From Thermoplasmata archaeon (GTDB taxonomy: Archaea > Thermoplasmatota > Thermoplasmata > Thermoplasmatales > Thermoplasmataceae): a stretch of 36,231 nt of DNA. Shown piece after piece: positions 8,177 through 17,230 of the stretch. The position numbers and the translations under genes are program-made. The stretch covers positions 1 to 36,231 of the forward strand of contig JAKAPZ010000011.1 of NCBI GenBank assembly GCA_021822985.1, written 5' to 3'. The stretch's first letter is position 1. Every line of letters begins with the position of its first letter. The notes under the pieces are model-generated. The model searched no databases and was not told where the DNA came from. It worked only from the letters and a program-made list of their open reading frames with translations.

Positions 8177-9901
8177 ATGGACAGAACATTCGCTGATCTT
8201 ACAAAATATGTCAAGAGGGCACCGCGATTGGAGATATCCGCCATTATCATAGCGATTCTCTTCGCAATTCATTATTTGGCACATCCAAATGTTGCAACTG
8301 CATCCCTCTTTATCATTGTACCTTCCCTGATAACACTCGGGCTTGATCAGCTTGCGTCTGTTGCGACCGATTCTAAGCTCAATCTCAGGAAGAACTTATT
8401 CCTGCTTGCGCTCACACTGGTGATGTTCTACATAATTTACACGATTCTCGACTTATTGCTTCCGGGGCTTGGCATACAGAATGTTGCAATATCTCTCTCT
8501 TTCACATCATTTTTCAGGTTTTTGGTATTCTATGTGTATCTTTCTGACAGCATGGCTGCCAACTATGTGCTTTCAAACACGCTGAGCATGTCATTCCTTC
8601 CTCTCTACCTGTATGAGGTAAAGTACATAGCAGCTGTGGAGAGCATCATTTACACACTGTTATCATCATGGCTTGCGTACATATTTGTGACAAGATCAAC
8701 AAAAAGTTTCAGGGAAAAATACAACACTGAGCCAAGGGATCTGATAAAATTCTTTCTTTACGGTATCCACGGAAACAGGTATTATGAGAGTGGCGACAAA
8801 TTTTTCAGATCAGTTTACAGGAACAGGAGAAACACTGACATAGACTCACTCACATTCATTGATTCAGGCGGAAAGCCTGAGTTCTCCATGGTATTTCCAT
8901 ACATACACCCGGGCCCCTTTGGTTCTGTGGGCTCATCCGATCTTCCGGAGAGAATTGGGAAATATGTGGGAAATACACATGGTGATGTGATGGTATTTCA
9001 CACTGCTACAACCAACAGCGACAACTGTGCAGGAGAGGAGGATATAGGGAATCTGGGGAAAGCGATCGATCTTGCCATGGAGAAGGGGCAGATCATAACA
9101 CAGATGTCAAAGGCGGAGAGCCAGGTTGCAGATGGCGTCAGGATTGATGTGAAAAGATTTGGGAACACAGCTCTGGTGGCATTCAATCCCGAGTCAAAAC
9201 CATTTGATGACATCCTCTACGAGGAGGGAATCAGGCTCAGGGACTCTCTTTACCAGAAAACAGGAATAAGAACATTCATGATTGATGGGCAGAACGGATT
9301 TGTGAGGGGAGCAAGGGAGATAGAGGATCTGTCACCTTATGAGAAAACAGTCATAGATCTTCTTGAGAAAGCAGTTCCGGATGAGAAAATCGAAGTTGGT
9401 TATGCTTCAGGAAACAGCAAAGATATCAGGTTCCTTGCAGGAAAGGGAATCCAGGTTGCAGTTTTCCATCATGGAGATAGAAAAGACTGCATAATGCTCA
9501 CAGACTCCAACAATATCACGAGGGAAATGGAGGATATGATCAGGGAGATAGCCCTGAAACACTGCAGCAGTTTTTCAGTCTACACAACAGACAACCATGT
9601 GGTAAACTCGGGAACGCTTGATATGAACCCGCTCAATTCTTGCGATGAGGCATCGCTAAATTTCATTGAAAATCTCATAAATAAGGCTTCATCTGCAAAG
9701 AAGGAATACGTGGTGAAGTATTCTGGCGCCAGCGTGGAGGTATCCACAGGCAGCAGGAACACTTACCGGGAACTCATGGATTTTGTGTTCATTTCCCTGA
9801 AGAAGGCAAAGATATACGCCATTGTGACAGTGTTCCTGACATTCTTCATACCAATCGTGATTTCTCTCACGGGAATTGTCCTGAAAATACCATTTATCTG
9901 A
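8177..9901 (+). CDS. DUF2070 family membrane protein
   Basis: A 574-residue archaeal membrane protein of unknown function. The N-terminal third has about six hydrophobic segments (about 20-170), then a long cytosolic domain, then a final segment near residues 548-572. The diagnostic DUF2070 block is YIHPGPFGSVGSSDLP in the soluble domain, followed by histidine- and cysteine-containing FHTATTNSDNC. HPGP with nearby His and Cys hints at a metal site or a hydrolase-like pocket, but that is inference. Box A AAATTTTAAATCC at 8144-8155 is about 27 bp from the ATG. Its stop overlaps the convergent chorismate synthase by 8 bp. Confidence 0.85.
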   Translation: MDRTFADLTKYVKRAPRLEISAIIIAILFAIHYLAHPNVATASLFIIVPSLITLGLDQLASVATDSKLNLRKNLFLLALTLVMFYIIYTILDLLLPGLGIQNVAISLSFTSFFRFLVFYVYLSDSMAANYVLSNTLSMSFLPLYLYEVKYIAAVESIIYTLLSSWLAYIFVTRSTKSFREKYNTEPRDLIKFFLYGIHGNRYYESGDKFFRSVYRNRRNTDIDSLTFIDSGGKPEFSMVFPYIHPGPFGSVGSSDLPERIGKYVGNTHGDVMVFHTATTNSDNCAGEEDIGNLGKAIDLAMEKGQIITQMSKAESQVADGVRIDVKRFGNTALVAFNPESKPFDDILYEEGIRLRDSLYQKTGIRTFMIDGQNGFVRGAREIEDLSPYEKTVIDLLEKAVPDEKIEVGYASGNSKDIRFLAGKGIQVAVFHHGDRKDCIMLTDSNNITREMEDMIREIALKHCSSFSVYTTDNHVVNSGTLDMNPLNSCDEASLNFIENLINKASSAKKEYVVKYSGASVEVSTGSRNTYRELMDFVFISLKKAKIYAIVTVFLTFFIPIVISLTGIVLKIPFI

Positions 9902-10970
9902 ATTTTCCGGATCTCAGGAAAAGATCAAGAATTCCCAATGCTGCGGCAGAATTCACCACTGGAACTGCCCTGATCGCTATGCAGGGATCATGCCTTCCCT
10001 TCACCACAATCTTTTCATGCTCGTGGGTTCTGACATTGATGGTATCCTGTTCAATCCTAATGGATGAGGTTGGTTTCATGGCCGTCCTGAAATATATGGG
10101 ATTTCCGTACGCAATTCCGCCAAGTATGCCTCCATTGTGATTCTTCGCTGAAACGAATCTGCCATCCTTCCATTCAAAAGGATCATTTGACTCACTTCCC
10201 TTCATTGAGGACATTGCAAAACCGCTCCCAAATTCAATTCCCTTCACTCCGGGTATGGAAAATGTCAGATGTGATAGCACTGACTCAACAGAATCGAAAA
10301 GCGGCTCACCGATTCCGGGAGGAACATTCATTATATGTGTCCCGATGATTCCACCGGTACTGTCCCCTTCAGAAGCGAGTTTCTTCAGCATTTCGGATGC
10401 TCTTGAATCGCTTGTTGTATCGGGCATCCTTGTTTCATGCCTGTAAATTTCTTCCTCTCTGACGTACTGGTTGCCCGGGCATCTGATTTCACCCATCTGT
10501 TCAAGATAGGATGAAATTTCAATTCCCCTATCATTTAGGATTCCAAGTGCAATGGAACCTGCAGCCACAAGAGGTGCAGTCATCCTTCCTGAGAGGAATC
10601 CCCCTCCGGAGAAGTTACGGTGATCTCCGTATTTTATGAACAGGCTTATGTCACCATGGCCCGGTCTTGGATTGTCCCTGAGTTCATCGTAATGCTTGCT
10701 TATGACATCACTGTTGGATATGAGCATGGTTATTGCACCACCATCGGTATAGCCATCCACAACACCCGAAACTATCTTCACCTCATCGCTCTCCTTCCTC
10801 TGGGTTGTCAGGGAACTCTTTCCCGGTGCCCTCCTTTCCATCCACCTTGAAATAAGTGCAAGGTCTATTTTTATTCCTGAAGGTATTCCACCAAGGGTGC
10901 ATCCCACCAGTTCTCCGTGGGAAGAGCCGAATATGCTCAAGCTGATGCTGTCCTTAAAAATGAAACTCAT
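9894..10970 (-). CDS. aroC: Chorismate synthase
   Basis: Last step of the shikimate pathway: converts EPSP to chorismate using reduced FMN. The 358-residue length is normal. Conserved blocks are FGSSHGELVGCTLGGIPSG (18-36), RRAPGKSSLTTQRKESDEV, RPGHGD, FSGGGFLSGRMTAPLVAAG and GVKGIEFGSGF, with the C-terminal GRHDPCIAIRAVPV. The RPGHGD and FSGGGF variants fit archaeal enzymes. An AT-rich box A candidate (AAAAATATTTTATA on the minus strand, near 11000) lies upstream. No other shikimate genes are in the window. The 3' ends of this gene and the DUF2070 gene overlap by 8 bp. Confidence 0.95.
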   Translation of the reverse strand: MSFIFKDSISLSIFGSSHGELVGCTLGGIPSGIKIDLALISRWMERRAPGKSSLTTQRKESDEVKIVSGVVDGYTDGGAITMLISNSDVISKHYDELRDNPRPGHGDISLFIKYGDHRNFSGGGFLSGRMTAPLVAAGSIALGILNDRGIEISSYLEQMGEIRCPGNQYVREEEIYRHETRMPDTTSDSRASEMLKKLASEGDSTGGIIGTHIMNVPPGIGEPLFDSVESVLSHLTFSIPGVKGIEFGSGFAMSSMKGSESNDPFEWKDGRFVSAKNHNGGILGGIAYGNPIYFRTAMKPTSSIRIEQDTINVRTHEHEKIVVKGRHDPCIAIRAVPVVNSAAALGILDLFLRSGKFR

Positions 10971-11020
10971 GATATTTCACAATTGAAAATATGAAGGGAA
11001 TATAAAATATTTTTAAAAAT

Positions 11021-11191
11021 TTAAGGTGTTATGAGTGAGATGAGGAATATTATGAATCCTGGTATGACAAAATATTCCGCATCAGTAACACTTGCAGTCA
11101 CGAACTTATAGAAGAGGCCCCCAAGTTCCACAAGGAAAATCCCAAGGAAGAAAAGGGGATATCTGTATTTTGATTTCATGTAGTTCTTCAT
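11021..11191 (-). CDS. Small succinate dehydrogenase membrane subunit (SdhD-like)
   Basis: A 56-residue hydrophobic protein with two membrane segments (YPLFFLGIFLVELGGLFYKF, then VIPGFIIFLISLI). The track ORF starts at 11290 inside the previous gene. The ATG at 11191 is 5 nt after the sdhC stop, behind a GGTTGTGAT stretch, and is the better start. It is the last gene of sdhA-B-C-D. Position and topology suggest a membrane anchor for the complex. Sequence alone does not prove it is a true SdhD. Confidence 0.65.
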   Translation of the reverse strand: MKNYMKSKYRYPLFFLGIFLVELGGLFYKFVTASVTDAEYFVIPGFIIFLISLITP

Positions 11192-11196
11192 TCTAA

Positions 11197-11949
11197 TCAC
11201 AACCTGAACAGCAGGATGTTTATGGGCAATCCAGCTGCCACTCCCCTTATGTAGAGATCCACCAGGAAGAAGGATGCAAGGCTGATCCATGCAAACATTT
11301 CATGATGGCTGTTAAGTTTGGATATCCTGTTGAATATGGTTCTCCTGTAACTCTTCTTGTTCACCGGGCAACTGTAGCAGTCAACGTTTCCGCCAGCAGC
11401 ATGCCTGAAGAAATGGCATGAGAATGTGTAAAGTGTCACCCATGTTGTGTTCAGTATGAGAAGAAGTACTCCAAGGGTGAACTCTCCATTGTATGCCATT
11501 GCAAGATAGAGATCGTAGTAGAAGAATGGAAGAATTATCACTGCTGCATACCAGAAGTACCTGTGCAGATTCTCAAGCCTGAATATTCCAGTCTCGCCAG
11601 AGTATGATCTGCCAACCTTCTCACCGGGGAAATTAACATCTCCCTCTTTGTTGAAATTTTCCACGCTGCATCCTATAGGGTGCCTGAACAGGTGTCTGTG
11701 GTAGTCTTTCCTGTAAGCGTAGCATGTGGCCCTGAATCCTGCAACCAGTGGAAGTACCAGTATGGTTGGGGAATAGAATGGGTCTGTCAGTCCCTGTACG
11801 GGCGAGGTCAGTGCAAAGATATACATCAGGTATATTGCAAGAACTGTCACCAGTACAAATGACCAGAACCTTAATTCTCCTAATTCTCTTGGGAACCTTG
11901 TTATTTTCTGAAGTTTGCTGTCGTTCTCTTCTTTTGCGCTGAAAGCCAT
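11197..11949 (-). CDS. sdhC: Succinate dehydrogenase membrane anchor subunit (SdhC-like)
   Basis: A 250-residue protein with five or so membrane segments, probably binding haem and quinone to pass electrons from SdhB. It contains FRATCYAYRKDYHRHLF and LENLHRYFWY, which resemble the CYYYRKAYYR and LHRYF blocks of the unusual membrane subunits found in some archaea and Actinobacteria, rather than classical SdhC. Further His/Cys residues occur in CHFFRHAAGG and DCYSCP. Its ATG overlaps the sdhB TAA by one base (TAATG), so translation is coupled. The sub-family assignment comes from remembered motifs. Confidence 0.75.
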   Translation of the reverse strand: MAFSAKEENDSKLQKITRFPRELGELRFWSFVLVTVLAIYLMYIFALTSPVQGLTDPFYSPTILVLPLVAGFRATCYAYRKDYHRHLFRHPIGCSVENFNKEGDVNFPGEKVGRSYSGETGIFRLENLHRYFWYAAVIILPFFYYDLYLAMAYNGEFTLGVLLLILNTTWVTLYTFSCHFFRHAAGGNVDCYSCPVNKKSYRRTIFNRISKLNSHHEMFAWISLASFFLVDLYIRGVAAGLPINILLFRL

Positions 11950-12704
11950 TATTTCATCACCTTCTCCTTCTTTCTTATGCCCTTTATGAGCATTGCAATT
12001 GGATCATACTGCCTGTCTACAGCTCTTTCTTTTTCAGGTATAATTGCATTGTCTGTTATGTGTATATGTTCAGGGCAGACCTCTGTACAGCATTTTGTTA
12101 TGTTGCAGTAACCAAGTCCTCCCTCCTTATTCAGGTATTTTGACCTGTCAATGCTGTCAAGGGGATGCATATCCCATGATGCTGCCTTAACTATGTGCAT
12201 TGGCCCGAAATATGGTGTGTAATGCTCCCTGACCACATGGCAGACATCCATGCAGAGTCCGCACTCAATGCATTTCTTGAATTCCTTCGATCTCTCAACA
12301 TCCTTCGGGTTGATTCTCCATGGGACTTCCATGTTCTCCTTCGGAGTGAACATGGGAATCTTTCTTGTTATTTCCCAGTTCTTCGAAACATCTGTCACAA
12401 GATCCTTGATCAGTGGAAATGCAGCCATTGGTGCGACGGTGATTTTATCACCAATGGTATCCACTCTTGTCTTGCACATGAGTTTGGGCATTCCATTGAT
12501 CTCAGCAGAACATGATCCGCATTTTGCAGCCTTACAGTTCCATCTTATGGCAAGTGTTGGATCGGTATGTTCCTGGACATATCTGACCGCATCAAGAACG
12601 ACCATTCCGTCAACATATGGAACCTTATGATTCTCAGCTCTGGGAACCTTCTCTGTTTCCGGATCCTGCCTCATTATCTTCAGATCTATCTCTTTATCCG
12701 CCAT
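11949..12704 (-). CDS. sdhB: Succinate dehydrogenase iron-sulfur subunit
   Basis: The 251-residue electron-transfer subunit. The N-terminal ferredoxin domain has C57, C62, C65 and C77 for a [2Fe-2S] cluster. The C-terminal domain has CIECGLCMDVC (145-155), and CNITKCCTEVCP provides C200, C206 and C210 for the other clusters. It starts 2 nt after the sdhA TGA and overlaps sdhC by one base. Together with SdhA it links the TCA cycle to the quinone pool at the inner face of the membrane. Confidence 0.95.
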   Translation of the reverse strand: MADKEIDLKIMRQDPETEKVPRAENHKVPYVDGMVVLDAVRYVQEHTDPTLAIRWNCKAAKCGSCSAEINGMPKLMCKTRVDTIGDKITVAPMAAFPLIKDLVTDVSKNWEITRKIPMFTPKENMEVPWRINPKDVERSKEFKKCIECGLCMDVCHVVREHYTPYFGPMHIVKAASWDMHPLDSIDRSKYLNKEGGLGYCNITKCCTEVCPEHIHITDNAIIPEKERAVDRQYDPIAMLIKGIRKKEKVMK

Positions 12705-12706
12705 TA

Positions 12707-14425
12707 TCAGTACACCTCTGGTTTTACATAGTTCTTGTATTCGCCCGGCATCTCATCCACCGGTTTGACTTCAAATTTCATTTTTCCGTCTTCCCCCAGC
12801 ACTGTTATGATGTTCCTGATCCAATTCTTGTCCTTTTTCGGGAAATCGGATCTCGTATGGGCACCCCTGCTCTCTTCCCTCATGAGTGCACAGGTTGTTA
12901 TGGCCTCACAGGAAACAAGCATATTTGAAAGCTCAAGGCATCCAAGAAGCCCATGGTTGTATTTGATCAGGCCCTTTGTTCCAACACCGCTGAATTCTTT
13001 TTTCAGCTCAGAAATAATCTCAAGTGCCTTCTTCAGGTGTTCAGCATCCCTGACGATTCCAACATTCTCACTCATGCATGAGGTGAGTCTGTCGATGAGA
13101 TCGTATGGGTTTTTTCCATCCTCTCTGAAGAATGAATTGATGTACTGTATTTCATTCTTAACTTTCGCAGGAGTGATCTTTCCAAACTCTGACTTCTTCG
13201 CAAATTCAGCTGCATTCTCTCCAGCTATCTTTCCGAAAACAAGAATGTCAGAAAGTGAGTTCCCTCCAAGCCTGTTTGCACCATGGAGTCCTGAAGCAAC
13301 TTCGCCTGCTGCAAAAAGATTCTCAACATTGGATCTTTCTGTCTGGGGCTCTACCTCTATGCCACCCATCATGTAATGGACAGTGGGTGCAACCTCCATC
13401 TTTTCCTTTGTTATGTCTACGCCTGCAAACTCCATGAATTGCTGGTACATTGCAGGAAGTTTGTGCTTTATGAAATCCGGCCCCTTGTGGGTGATATCCA
13501 GATACACTCCTCCATGCTCTGTCCCTCTTCCTTCCAGTATTTCCCTGTAATTGGCCCTTGCAACTACATCCCTTGCATCAAGTTCCTTCTTCTCAGGCGA
13601 ATATCTGAGCATGTATCTTTCACCCTTTGTGTTCAGAAGGATTCCCCCTTCTCCTCTGACGCCTTCTGTAACAAGGAGTCCCCTGACTCCGGGTGGATAA
13701 ACCATTCCTGTAGGGTGGAATTGTATCATTTCCATGTCTCTCAGTTTGACTCCAGCCCTGTAAGCCATGCCTATTCCGTCACCGGTGGATTCCCATGAAT
13801 TTGAAGTGATCTTGTAGACTCTTCCGGAACCTCCAGTTGCAATGACGAACGCCTTGGCCTTGAAAAGGAATATTTTTCCCGTATTCATCTTGATTCCAAT
13901 GGCTCCTACTATCCTGTCCCCTTCCTTAATCAGGTTTGTTATGTACATTTCATCATAGAATGCAATGTCCCTGTGGATGACCTGATGCTCCATGGTCTTG
14001 ATAATCTCAAGTCCTGTCCTGTCTCCAAGATGTGCAAGCCTTCTGTATGTGTGTGCACCGAAGGCTCTCTGCATTATTCTTCCGTCCGGTGTTCTGTCAA
14101 AGAGTGCACCATAGGATTCCAGTTCAAGTACTCTTGAAGGAGCTTCTTTAGCGAGAATCTCTGCCATTTTCCAGCTCGATATGTACACCCCTTCTTCAAT
14201 TATATCTCCATAATGGACGGTCCAGTTATCCTTGGGATCAACATTTCCGAGGGAAGCAGCCATGCCCCCCTCAGCCATGACAGTGTGTGCCTTTCCGAGC
14301 AGGGATTTAGACACAACGATAACTTTCTGGCCTGAATCATTGACGGCAACAGCAGCCCTTAATCCAGCTCCACCAGCTCCAATAACAAGAACATCTGATT
14401 CAATAGTTTCATAGTCCTCAGGCAT
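12707..14425 (-). CDS. sdhA: Succinate dehydrogenase flavoprotein subunit
   Basis: The 572-residue catalytic subunit oxidising succinate to fumarate. It has the FAD-binding VIGAGGAGLRAAVAV motif near the N-terminus and HTVMAEGGMAAS, equivalent to the histidyl-FAD attachment region, with H47 a plausible attachment residue. FHPTGMVYPPG, TEGVRGEGGILLN, HYMMGG and HGANRLGGNSLSD follow in the expected order. It is first in the sdhABCD operon. Unlike most genes here it has a strong Shine-Dalgarno AAGGAGG (14432-14438) six nt before the ATG, and a TATA-like box near 14480, so the mRNA has a leader of about 29 nt. Confidence 0.96.
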   Translation of the reverse strand: MPEDYETIESDVLVIGAGGAGLRAAVAVNDSGQKVIVVSKSLLGKAHTVMAEGGMAASLGNVDPKDNWTVHYGDIIEEGVYISSWKMAEILAKEAPSRVLELESYGALFDRTPDGRIMQRAFGAHTYRRLAHLGDRTGLEIIKTMEHQVIHRDIAFYDEMYITNLIKEGDRIVGAIGIKMNTGKIFLFKAKAFVIATGGSGRVYKITSNSWESTGDGIGMAYRAGVKLRDMEMIQFHPTGMVYPPGVRGLLVTEGVRGEGGILLNTKGERYMLRYSPEKKELDARDVVARANYREILEGRGTEHGGVYLDITHKGPDFIKHKLPAMYQQFMEFAGVDITKEKMEVAPTVHYMMGGIEVEPQTERSNVENLFAAGEVASGLHGANRLGGNSLSDILVFGKIAGENAAEFAKKSEFGKITPAKVKNEIQYINSFFREDGKNPYDLIDRLTSCMSENVGIVRDAEHLKKALEIISELKKEFSGVGTKGLIKYNHGLLGCLELSNMLVSCEAITTCALMREESRGAHTRSDFPKKDKNWIRNIITVLGEDGKMKFEVKPVDEMPGEYKNYVKPEVY

Positions 14426-14669
14426 AAAAATCCTCCTTGAACTCCATGGATGGGTATTGCGTTTTTATTATAAACTTTTTATAGTGGTTAAATACGGCTG
14501 AATTTAGTAAGTATGGCACAATATTGAATCCAGTTTCTGAATGTTTCACACACTTGGATTATTTGTTTTTTCTCACACTATCATTTTATCAGTTTTTGGA
14601 AAACCATGCGATGGAAAAATATAGCAAAATTGTGGGAAAAACTATATCTGAATGAAAACATACTGAGAT
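14426..14669. promoter_or_regulatory. Divergent promoter region sdhABCD / DNA ligase
   Basis: 244 bp without a gene. On the minus strand, ACTATAAAAAG near 14475-14485 serves sdhA, with AAGGAGG at 14432-14438 as ribosome binding site. On the plus strand, AACTATATCTG near 14640-14650 lies about 25 bp before the ligase ATG at 14670, fitting a leaderless start. The middle (about 14500-14620) is AT-rich and I see no repeat or ORF in it. Confidence 0.6.
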
Positions 14670-16484
14670 ATGCTTTTCAGCGTTCTTTCCAGTTACTTTT
14701 CAAGGATGGAGGAGACCTCAAAAAGGCTTGAACTCATCGAAATAGTAAAGGAAGTCATCAATGAAAGTGGAGATGACATTGGAATAACGCTATATCTCTG
14801 TGAGGGCAAAATTGCACCTGACTTTATGTCAAAGGAAACGGGAATTGCAGAAAACACCATTATAAAGGTCTTAGGGCAGATAACAGGGGTCTCTGAGAAA
14901 GATATCATGAAAGAATATTCAAAAACAGGTGATCTCGGCACTGTGGCACAGCATTTATCCGGAAAGGTAAAACAGAAATCGTTTTTCAATATTCCACTTG
15001 AAACAAAAGAAGTTCATGATTCGCTCGTTAAAATTTCCAGGATAAAGGGTTCAGGAACTGCATCTGAAAGGGAGAAAGTACTGACCAGTCTTCTTCTCAG
15101 GGCCAATGAACTCGAATCAAAATATATTGTGAGGATTGTAAATGGGAAGATGCGGCTTGGAGTTTCCGATTCAACAATCATAAGTTCATTGAGAATCCTC
15201 ATGAGGCCCGATCTTGAGCAGTCGCAGGTCGAGGAGATATTCAATTTTCATCCGGATATGAATTATCTGTACGAGGTACTTGCGGGAAAAGACAGCAAAA
15301 TCGTTTCCGGACCTGAACCAATGATCCCTGTGAAAGTGATGCTTGCCGAAAGGCTGCAATCCATGGAAGAAATATTCAGCAAGATGGGGGGGAAGGTCGC
15401 ACTTGAGTACAAGTATGATGGCCTGAGGATACAGATACACAAGAGGGGAAAATTCCTCAGGACATTTTCAAGAGGAAATGAGGAGAATACAGATCAGTTT
15501 CCCGAAATCAGGAACTATTTCTCCAGCCTTCCCATTGAGAGTTTCATAATTGATGGGGAACTGGTTCCATACAGCAACGAAACAGGAGAGATATATCCAT
15601 TCCAGCAAATTTCAAGGAGAAGGGGCAGGAAGTATGGGGCCCTTGAGGAGTCCATAATGAAGGGAAATATTGTGCAGTTTGATGATGGTGACAGGGAAGA
15701 TTATTCCGGCATTGAAGAAGTTCCCATTGCAGTATTTCTATTTGATGTGGTCTACTTCAATGGAGAGGACATAAGCAAGAAACCCTATACTGAAAGAACA
15801 GAACTCCTCAGGAAAAATTTTAGGGAAAGTGAATATCTGAAATTTGCATCCAGGATCATAACGGATGATGTAGCGGAAGGTGAGAAATTCCTCGAATCTT
15901 CTATAGCTTCAGGATGCGAGGGAATAGTCGCAAAAAGCATTTCACCAGATTCCCTTTACAGGGCAGGCGCAAGAGGATGGACATGGATAAAATTCAAAAG
16001 GGACTACAGGAACGAGCTGGGCGATTCACTTGATCTGGTAATTATTGGTGCCTTCTACGGCCACGGAAGAAGGACGGGAATGTATGGGGCGCTCCTTCTT
16101 GCATCATACAATGATGATACTGATACATTCGAAAGCGTATGCAAGATCGGAACAGGATTCACGGATGAAATGCTGTCTGATGTCAGGGCAATGCTTTCCG
16201 ATCTTGTGGCAGATCGCCAGCCTACAAGGGTAAACGTAAGAATGAAGCCAGATGTCTGGATTTATCCGGAGAAGATTCTGGAAGTGAAGGGTGCAGAAAT
16301 AACGCTCAGTCCCATACACACATGTTCTTCCGGGTTATATGACAATCAGGGACTTGCACTGAGATTTCCCAGATTCACCGGCAGATTCAGGAATGACAAA
16401 AAACCCGAAGATTGCACAAAATCAATAGAAATTAGTGAAATGTATGGTATTCAAAAAAAAGTATATTATGATGGTGAGAACTGA
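14670..16484 (+). CDS. lig: ATP-dependent DNA ligase
   Basis: Seals nicks in replication and repair through an enzyme-AMP intermediate. The 604-residue length matches archaeal family B-like ligases. The N-terminal helical DNA-binding domain is followed by the nucleotidyltransferase domain with motif I EYKYDGLRIQIH, in which K248 is the AMP acceptor. Next come IIDGELV (motif III), CEGIVAKS (motif IV) and the lysine-containing WTWIKFKRDY (motif V). The C-terminal OB fold follows, with WIYPEKILEVKGAEIT. The MLFSVLSSYFSRMEETSKRL start resembles other Thermoplasmatales ligases and fits box A spacing, so the first ATG is kept. It ends 2 bp from the convergent SSB gene. Confidence 0.96.
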   Translation: MLFSVLSSYFSRMEETSKRLELIEIVKEVINESGDDIGITLYLCEGKIAPDFMSKETGIAENTIIKVLGQITGVSEKDIMKEYSKTGDLGTVAQHLSGKVKQKSFFNIPLETKEVHDSLVKISRIKGSGTASEREKVLTSLLLRANELESKYIVRIVNGKMRLGVSDSTIISSLRILMRPDLEQSQVEEIFNFHPDMNYLYEVLAGKDSKIVSGPEPMIPVKVMLAERLQSMEEIFSKMGGKVALEYKYDGLRIQIHKRGKFLRTFSRGNEENTDQFPEIRNYFSSLPIESFIIDGELVPYSNETGEIYPFQQISRRRGRKYGALEESIMKGNIVQFDDGDREDYSGIEEVPIAVFLFDVVYFNGEDISKKPYTERTELLRKNFRESEYLKFASRIITDDVAEGEKFLESSIASGCEGIVAKSISPDSLYRAGARGWTWIKFKRDYRNELGDSLDLVIIGAFYGHGRRTGMYGALLLASYNDDTDTFESVCKIGTGFTDEMLSDVRAMLSDLVADRQPTRVNVRMKPDVWIYPEKILEVKGAEITLSPIHTCSSGLYDNQGLALRFPRFTGRFRNDKKPEDCTKSIEISEMYGIQKKVYYDGEN

Positions 16485-16486
16485 TC

Positions 16487-16966
16487 TCACTCATCGTTGT
16501 TTGAGTACTCGGATCTTGAATCTGAGTCTCTTCTTCTGTTGAAGTTTCCGCCGCCGGAGCCTCTTCTGTTGAAGTTTCCGCCGCTTCCTCCACCAAATCT
16601 TCTGTATGTGTTCTCATGGACTTTTTCGCTCATGTCCATTTCCTCGTTCACATCAGACACTTTCTCTTCTGAGTTTGTGAGGTTGCCGTATTTTCCAACA
16701 TTAAGTCTCATCTGGCCTCTTACAAGTGAAATGTATCCATTATCGATGTAAAGGGTCTCTCCATCCTTTATGTTTGCAGACTGCTCTCCCCAGAGTGAAA
16801 GTTTTATTTTTCCGGTTTCGTCAGCTATAACAACTTCTGTTACAGATTTTGACTCACCAAATCTGGTGTTTATCTCTTTTGGCTCTCCTATTTCCAGAAC
16901 CTTTGCAAGAACATTTACTCTTCTTGACTCAGGTGTCAGTTCCTTTATTTTGGTAATTCCTTCCAT
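16487..16966 (-). CDS. ssb: Single-stranded DNA-binding protein, one OB fold with Gly/Arg tail
   Basis: A 159-residue protein like the crenarchaeal SSB: one OB fold (about 1-95, KELTPESRRVNVLAKVLEIG through RGQMRLNVGKYGNL), an acidic linker (EEKVSDVNEEMDMSE), and a flexible tail with GGNFNRR repeats. It should coat ssDNA in replication and repair. The tail may bind partner proteins or nucleic acid. AGGACG lies about 8 nt before the ATG and a TATA-like ACATATAAATAG sits near 17018, so the mRNA probably has a short leader. The gene faces the DNA ligase gene tail to tail with only 2 bp between stops. A RPA-associated function is less likely given the length. Confidence 0.88.
   Translation of the reverse strand: MEGITKIKELTPESRRVNVLAKVLEIGEPKEINTRFGESKSVTEVVIADETGKIKLSLWGEQSANIKDGETLYIDNGYISLVRGQMRLNVGKYGNLTNSEEKVSDVNEEMDMSEKVHENTYRRFGGGSGGNFNRRGSGGGNFNRRRDSDSRSEYSNNDE
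16532..16584 (-). repeat. Two-copy direct repeat in the SSB tail
   Basis: The 23-bp sequence TCTTCTGTTGAAGTTTCCGCCGC occurs at 16532-16554 and again at 16562-16584 with a 30-bp period. It encodes the repeated GGNFNRR element of the SSB tail. The identity at the nucleotide level points to a recent tandem duplication. Confidence 0.9.
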
Positions 16967-17230
16967 TTGGTTACGTCCTGTCTAAAAGACATAAGTAAAT
17001 TTCTATTTACTATTTATATGTTCTTTATTTCATTGATGGGCAAATTTTAATTGATTACTTTCACTGCCATATATTTCACCATCATTTCAAACAAATATTC
17101 TCACTCCTCTTTTCCTTTTTTGAGGAAATTCATTTTCTCAGAGGTCTGATTTCCTTATTACTTATCTGGAAAAAATCAATATTCTTGATTAGCAGAAAAA
17201 TATAATACGTCTTACCGTATATACGACTGG
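16967..17230. promoter_or_regulatory. Divergent promoter region ssb / vapBC
   Basis: 264 bp with no supported gene. The ssb promoter (TATA-like near 17018, minus strand) is at the left. The vapB box A (AAAAATATAATA, 17196-17207) and a palindromic CGTATATACG (17216-17225) are at the right. The middle is AT-rich with pyrimidine runs. Confidence 0.5.
17216..17225. promoter_or_regulatory. Candidate VapB operator, perfect 10-bp palindrome
   Basis: CGTATATACG is its own reverse complement and lies between box A (17196-17207) and the vapB ATG (17231), where a bound repressor would block transcription start. Ribbon-helix-helix antitoxins usually autoregulate through such short palindromes. The operator role is inferred from position. 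Confidence 0.45.

Noticed and set aside
12735-13376. Plus-strand ORF of 213 residues antisense to sdhA
   Set aside because: Shadow ORF; sdhA motifs on the other strand are clear.
16432-16617. Acidic minus-strand ORF (EEAAETSTEE type repeats)
   Set aside because: Alternative frame of the repetitive SSB tail; the repeat is explained by the Gly/Arg-rich coding frame.
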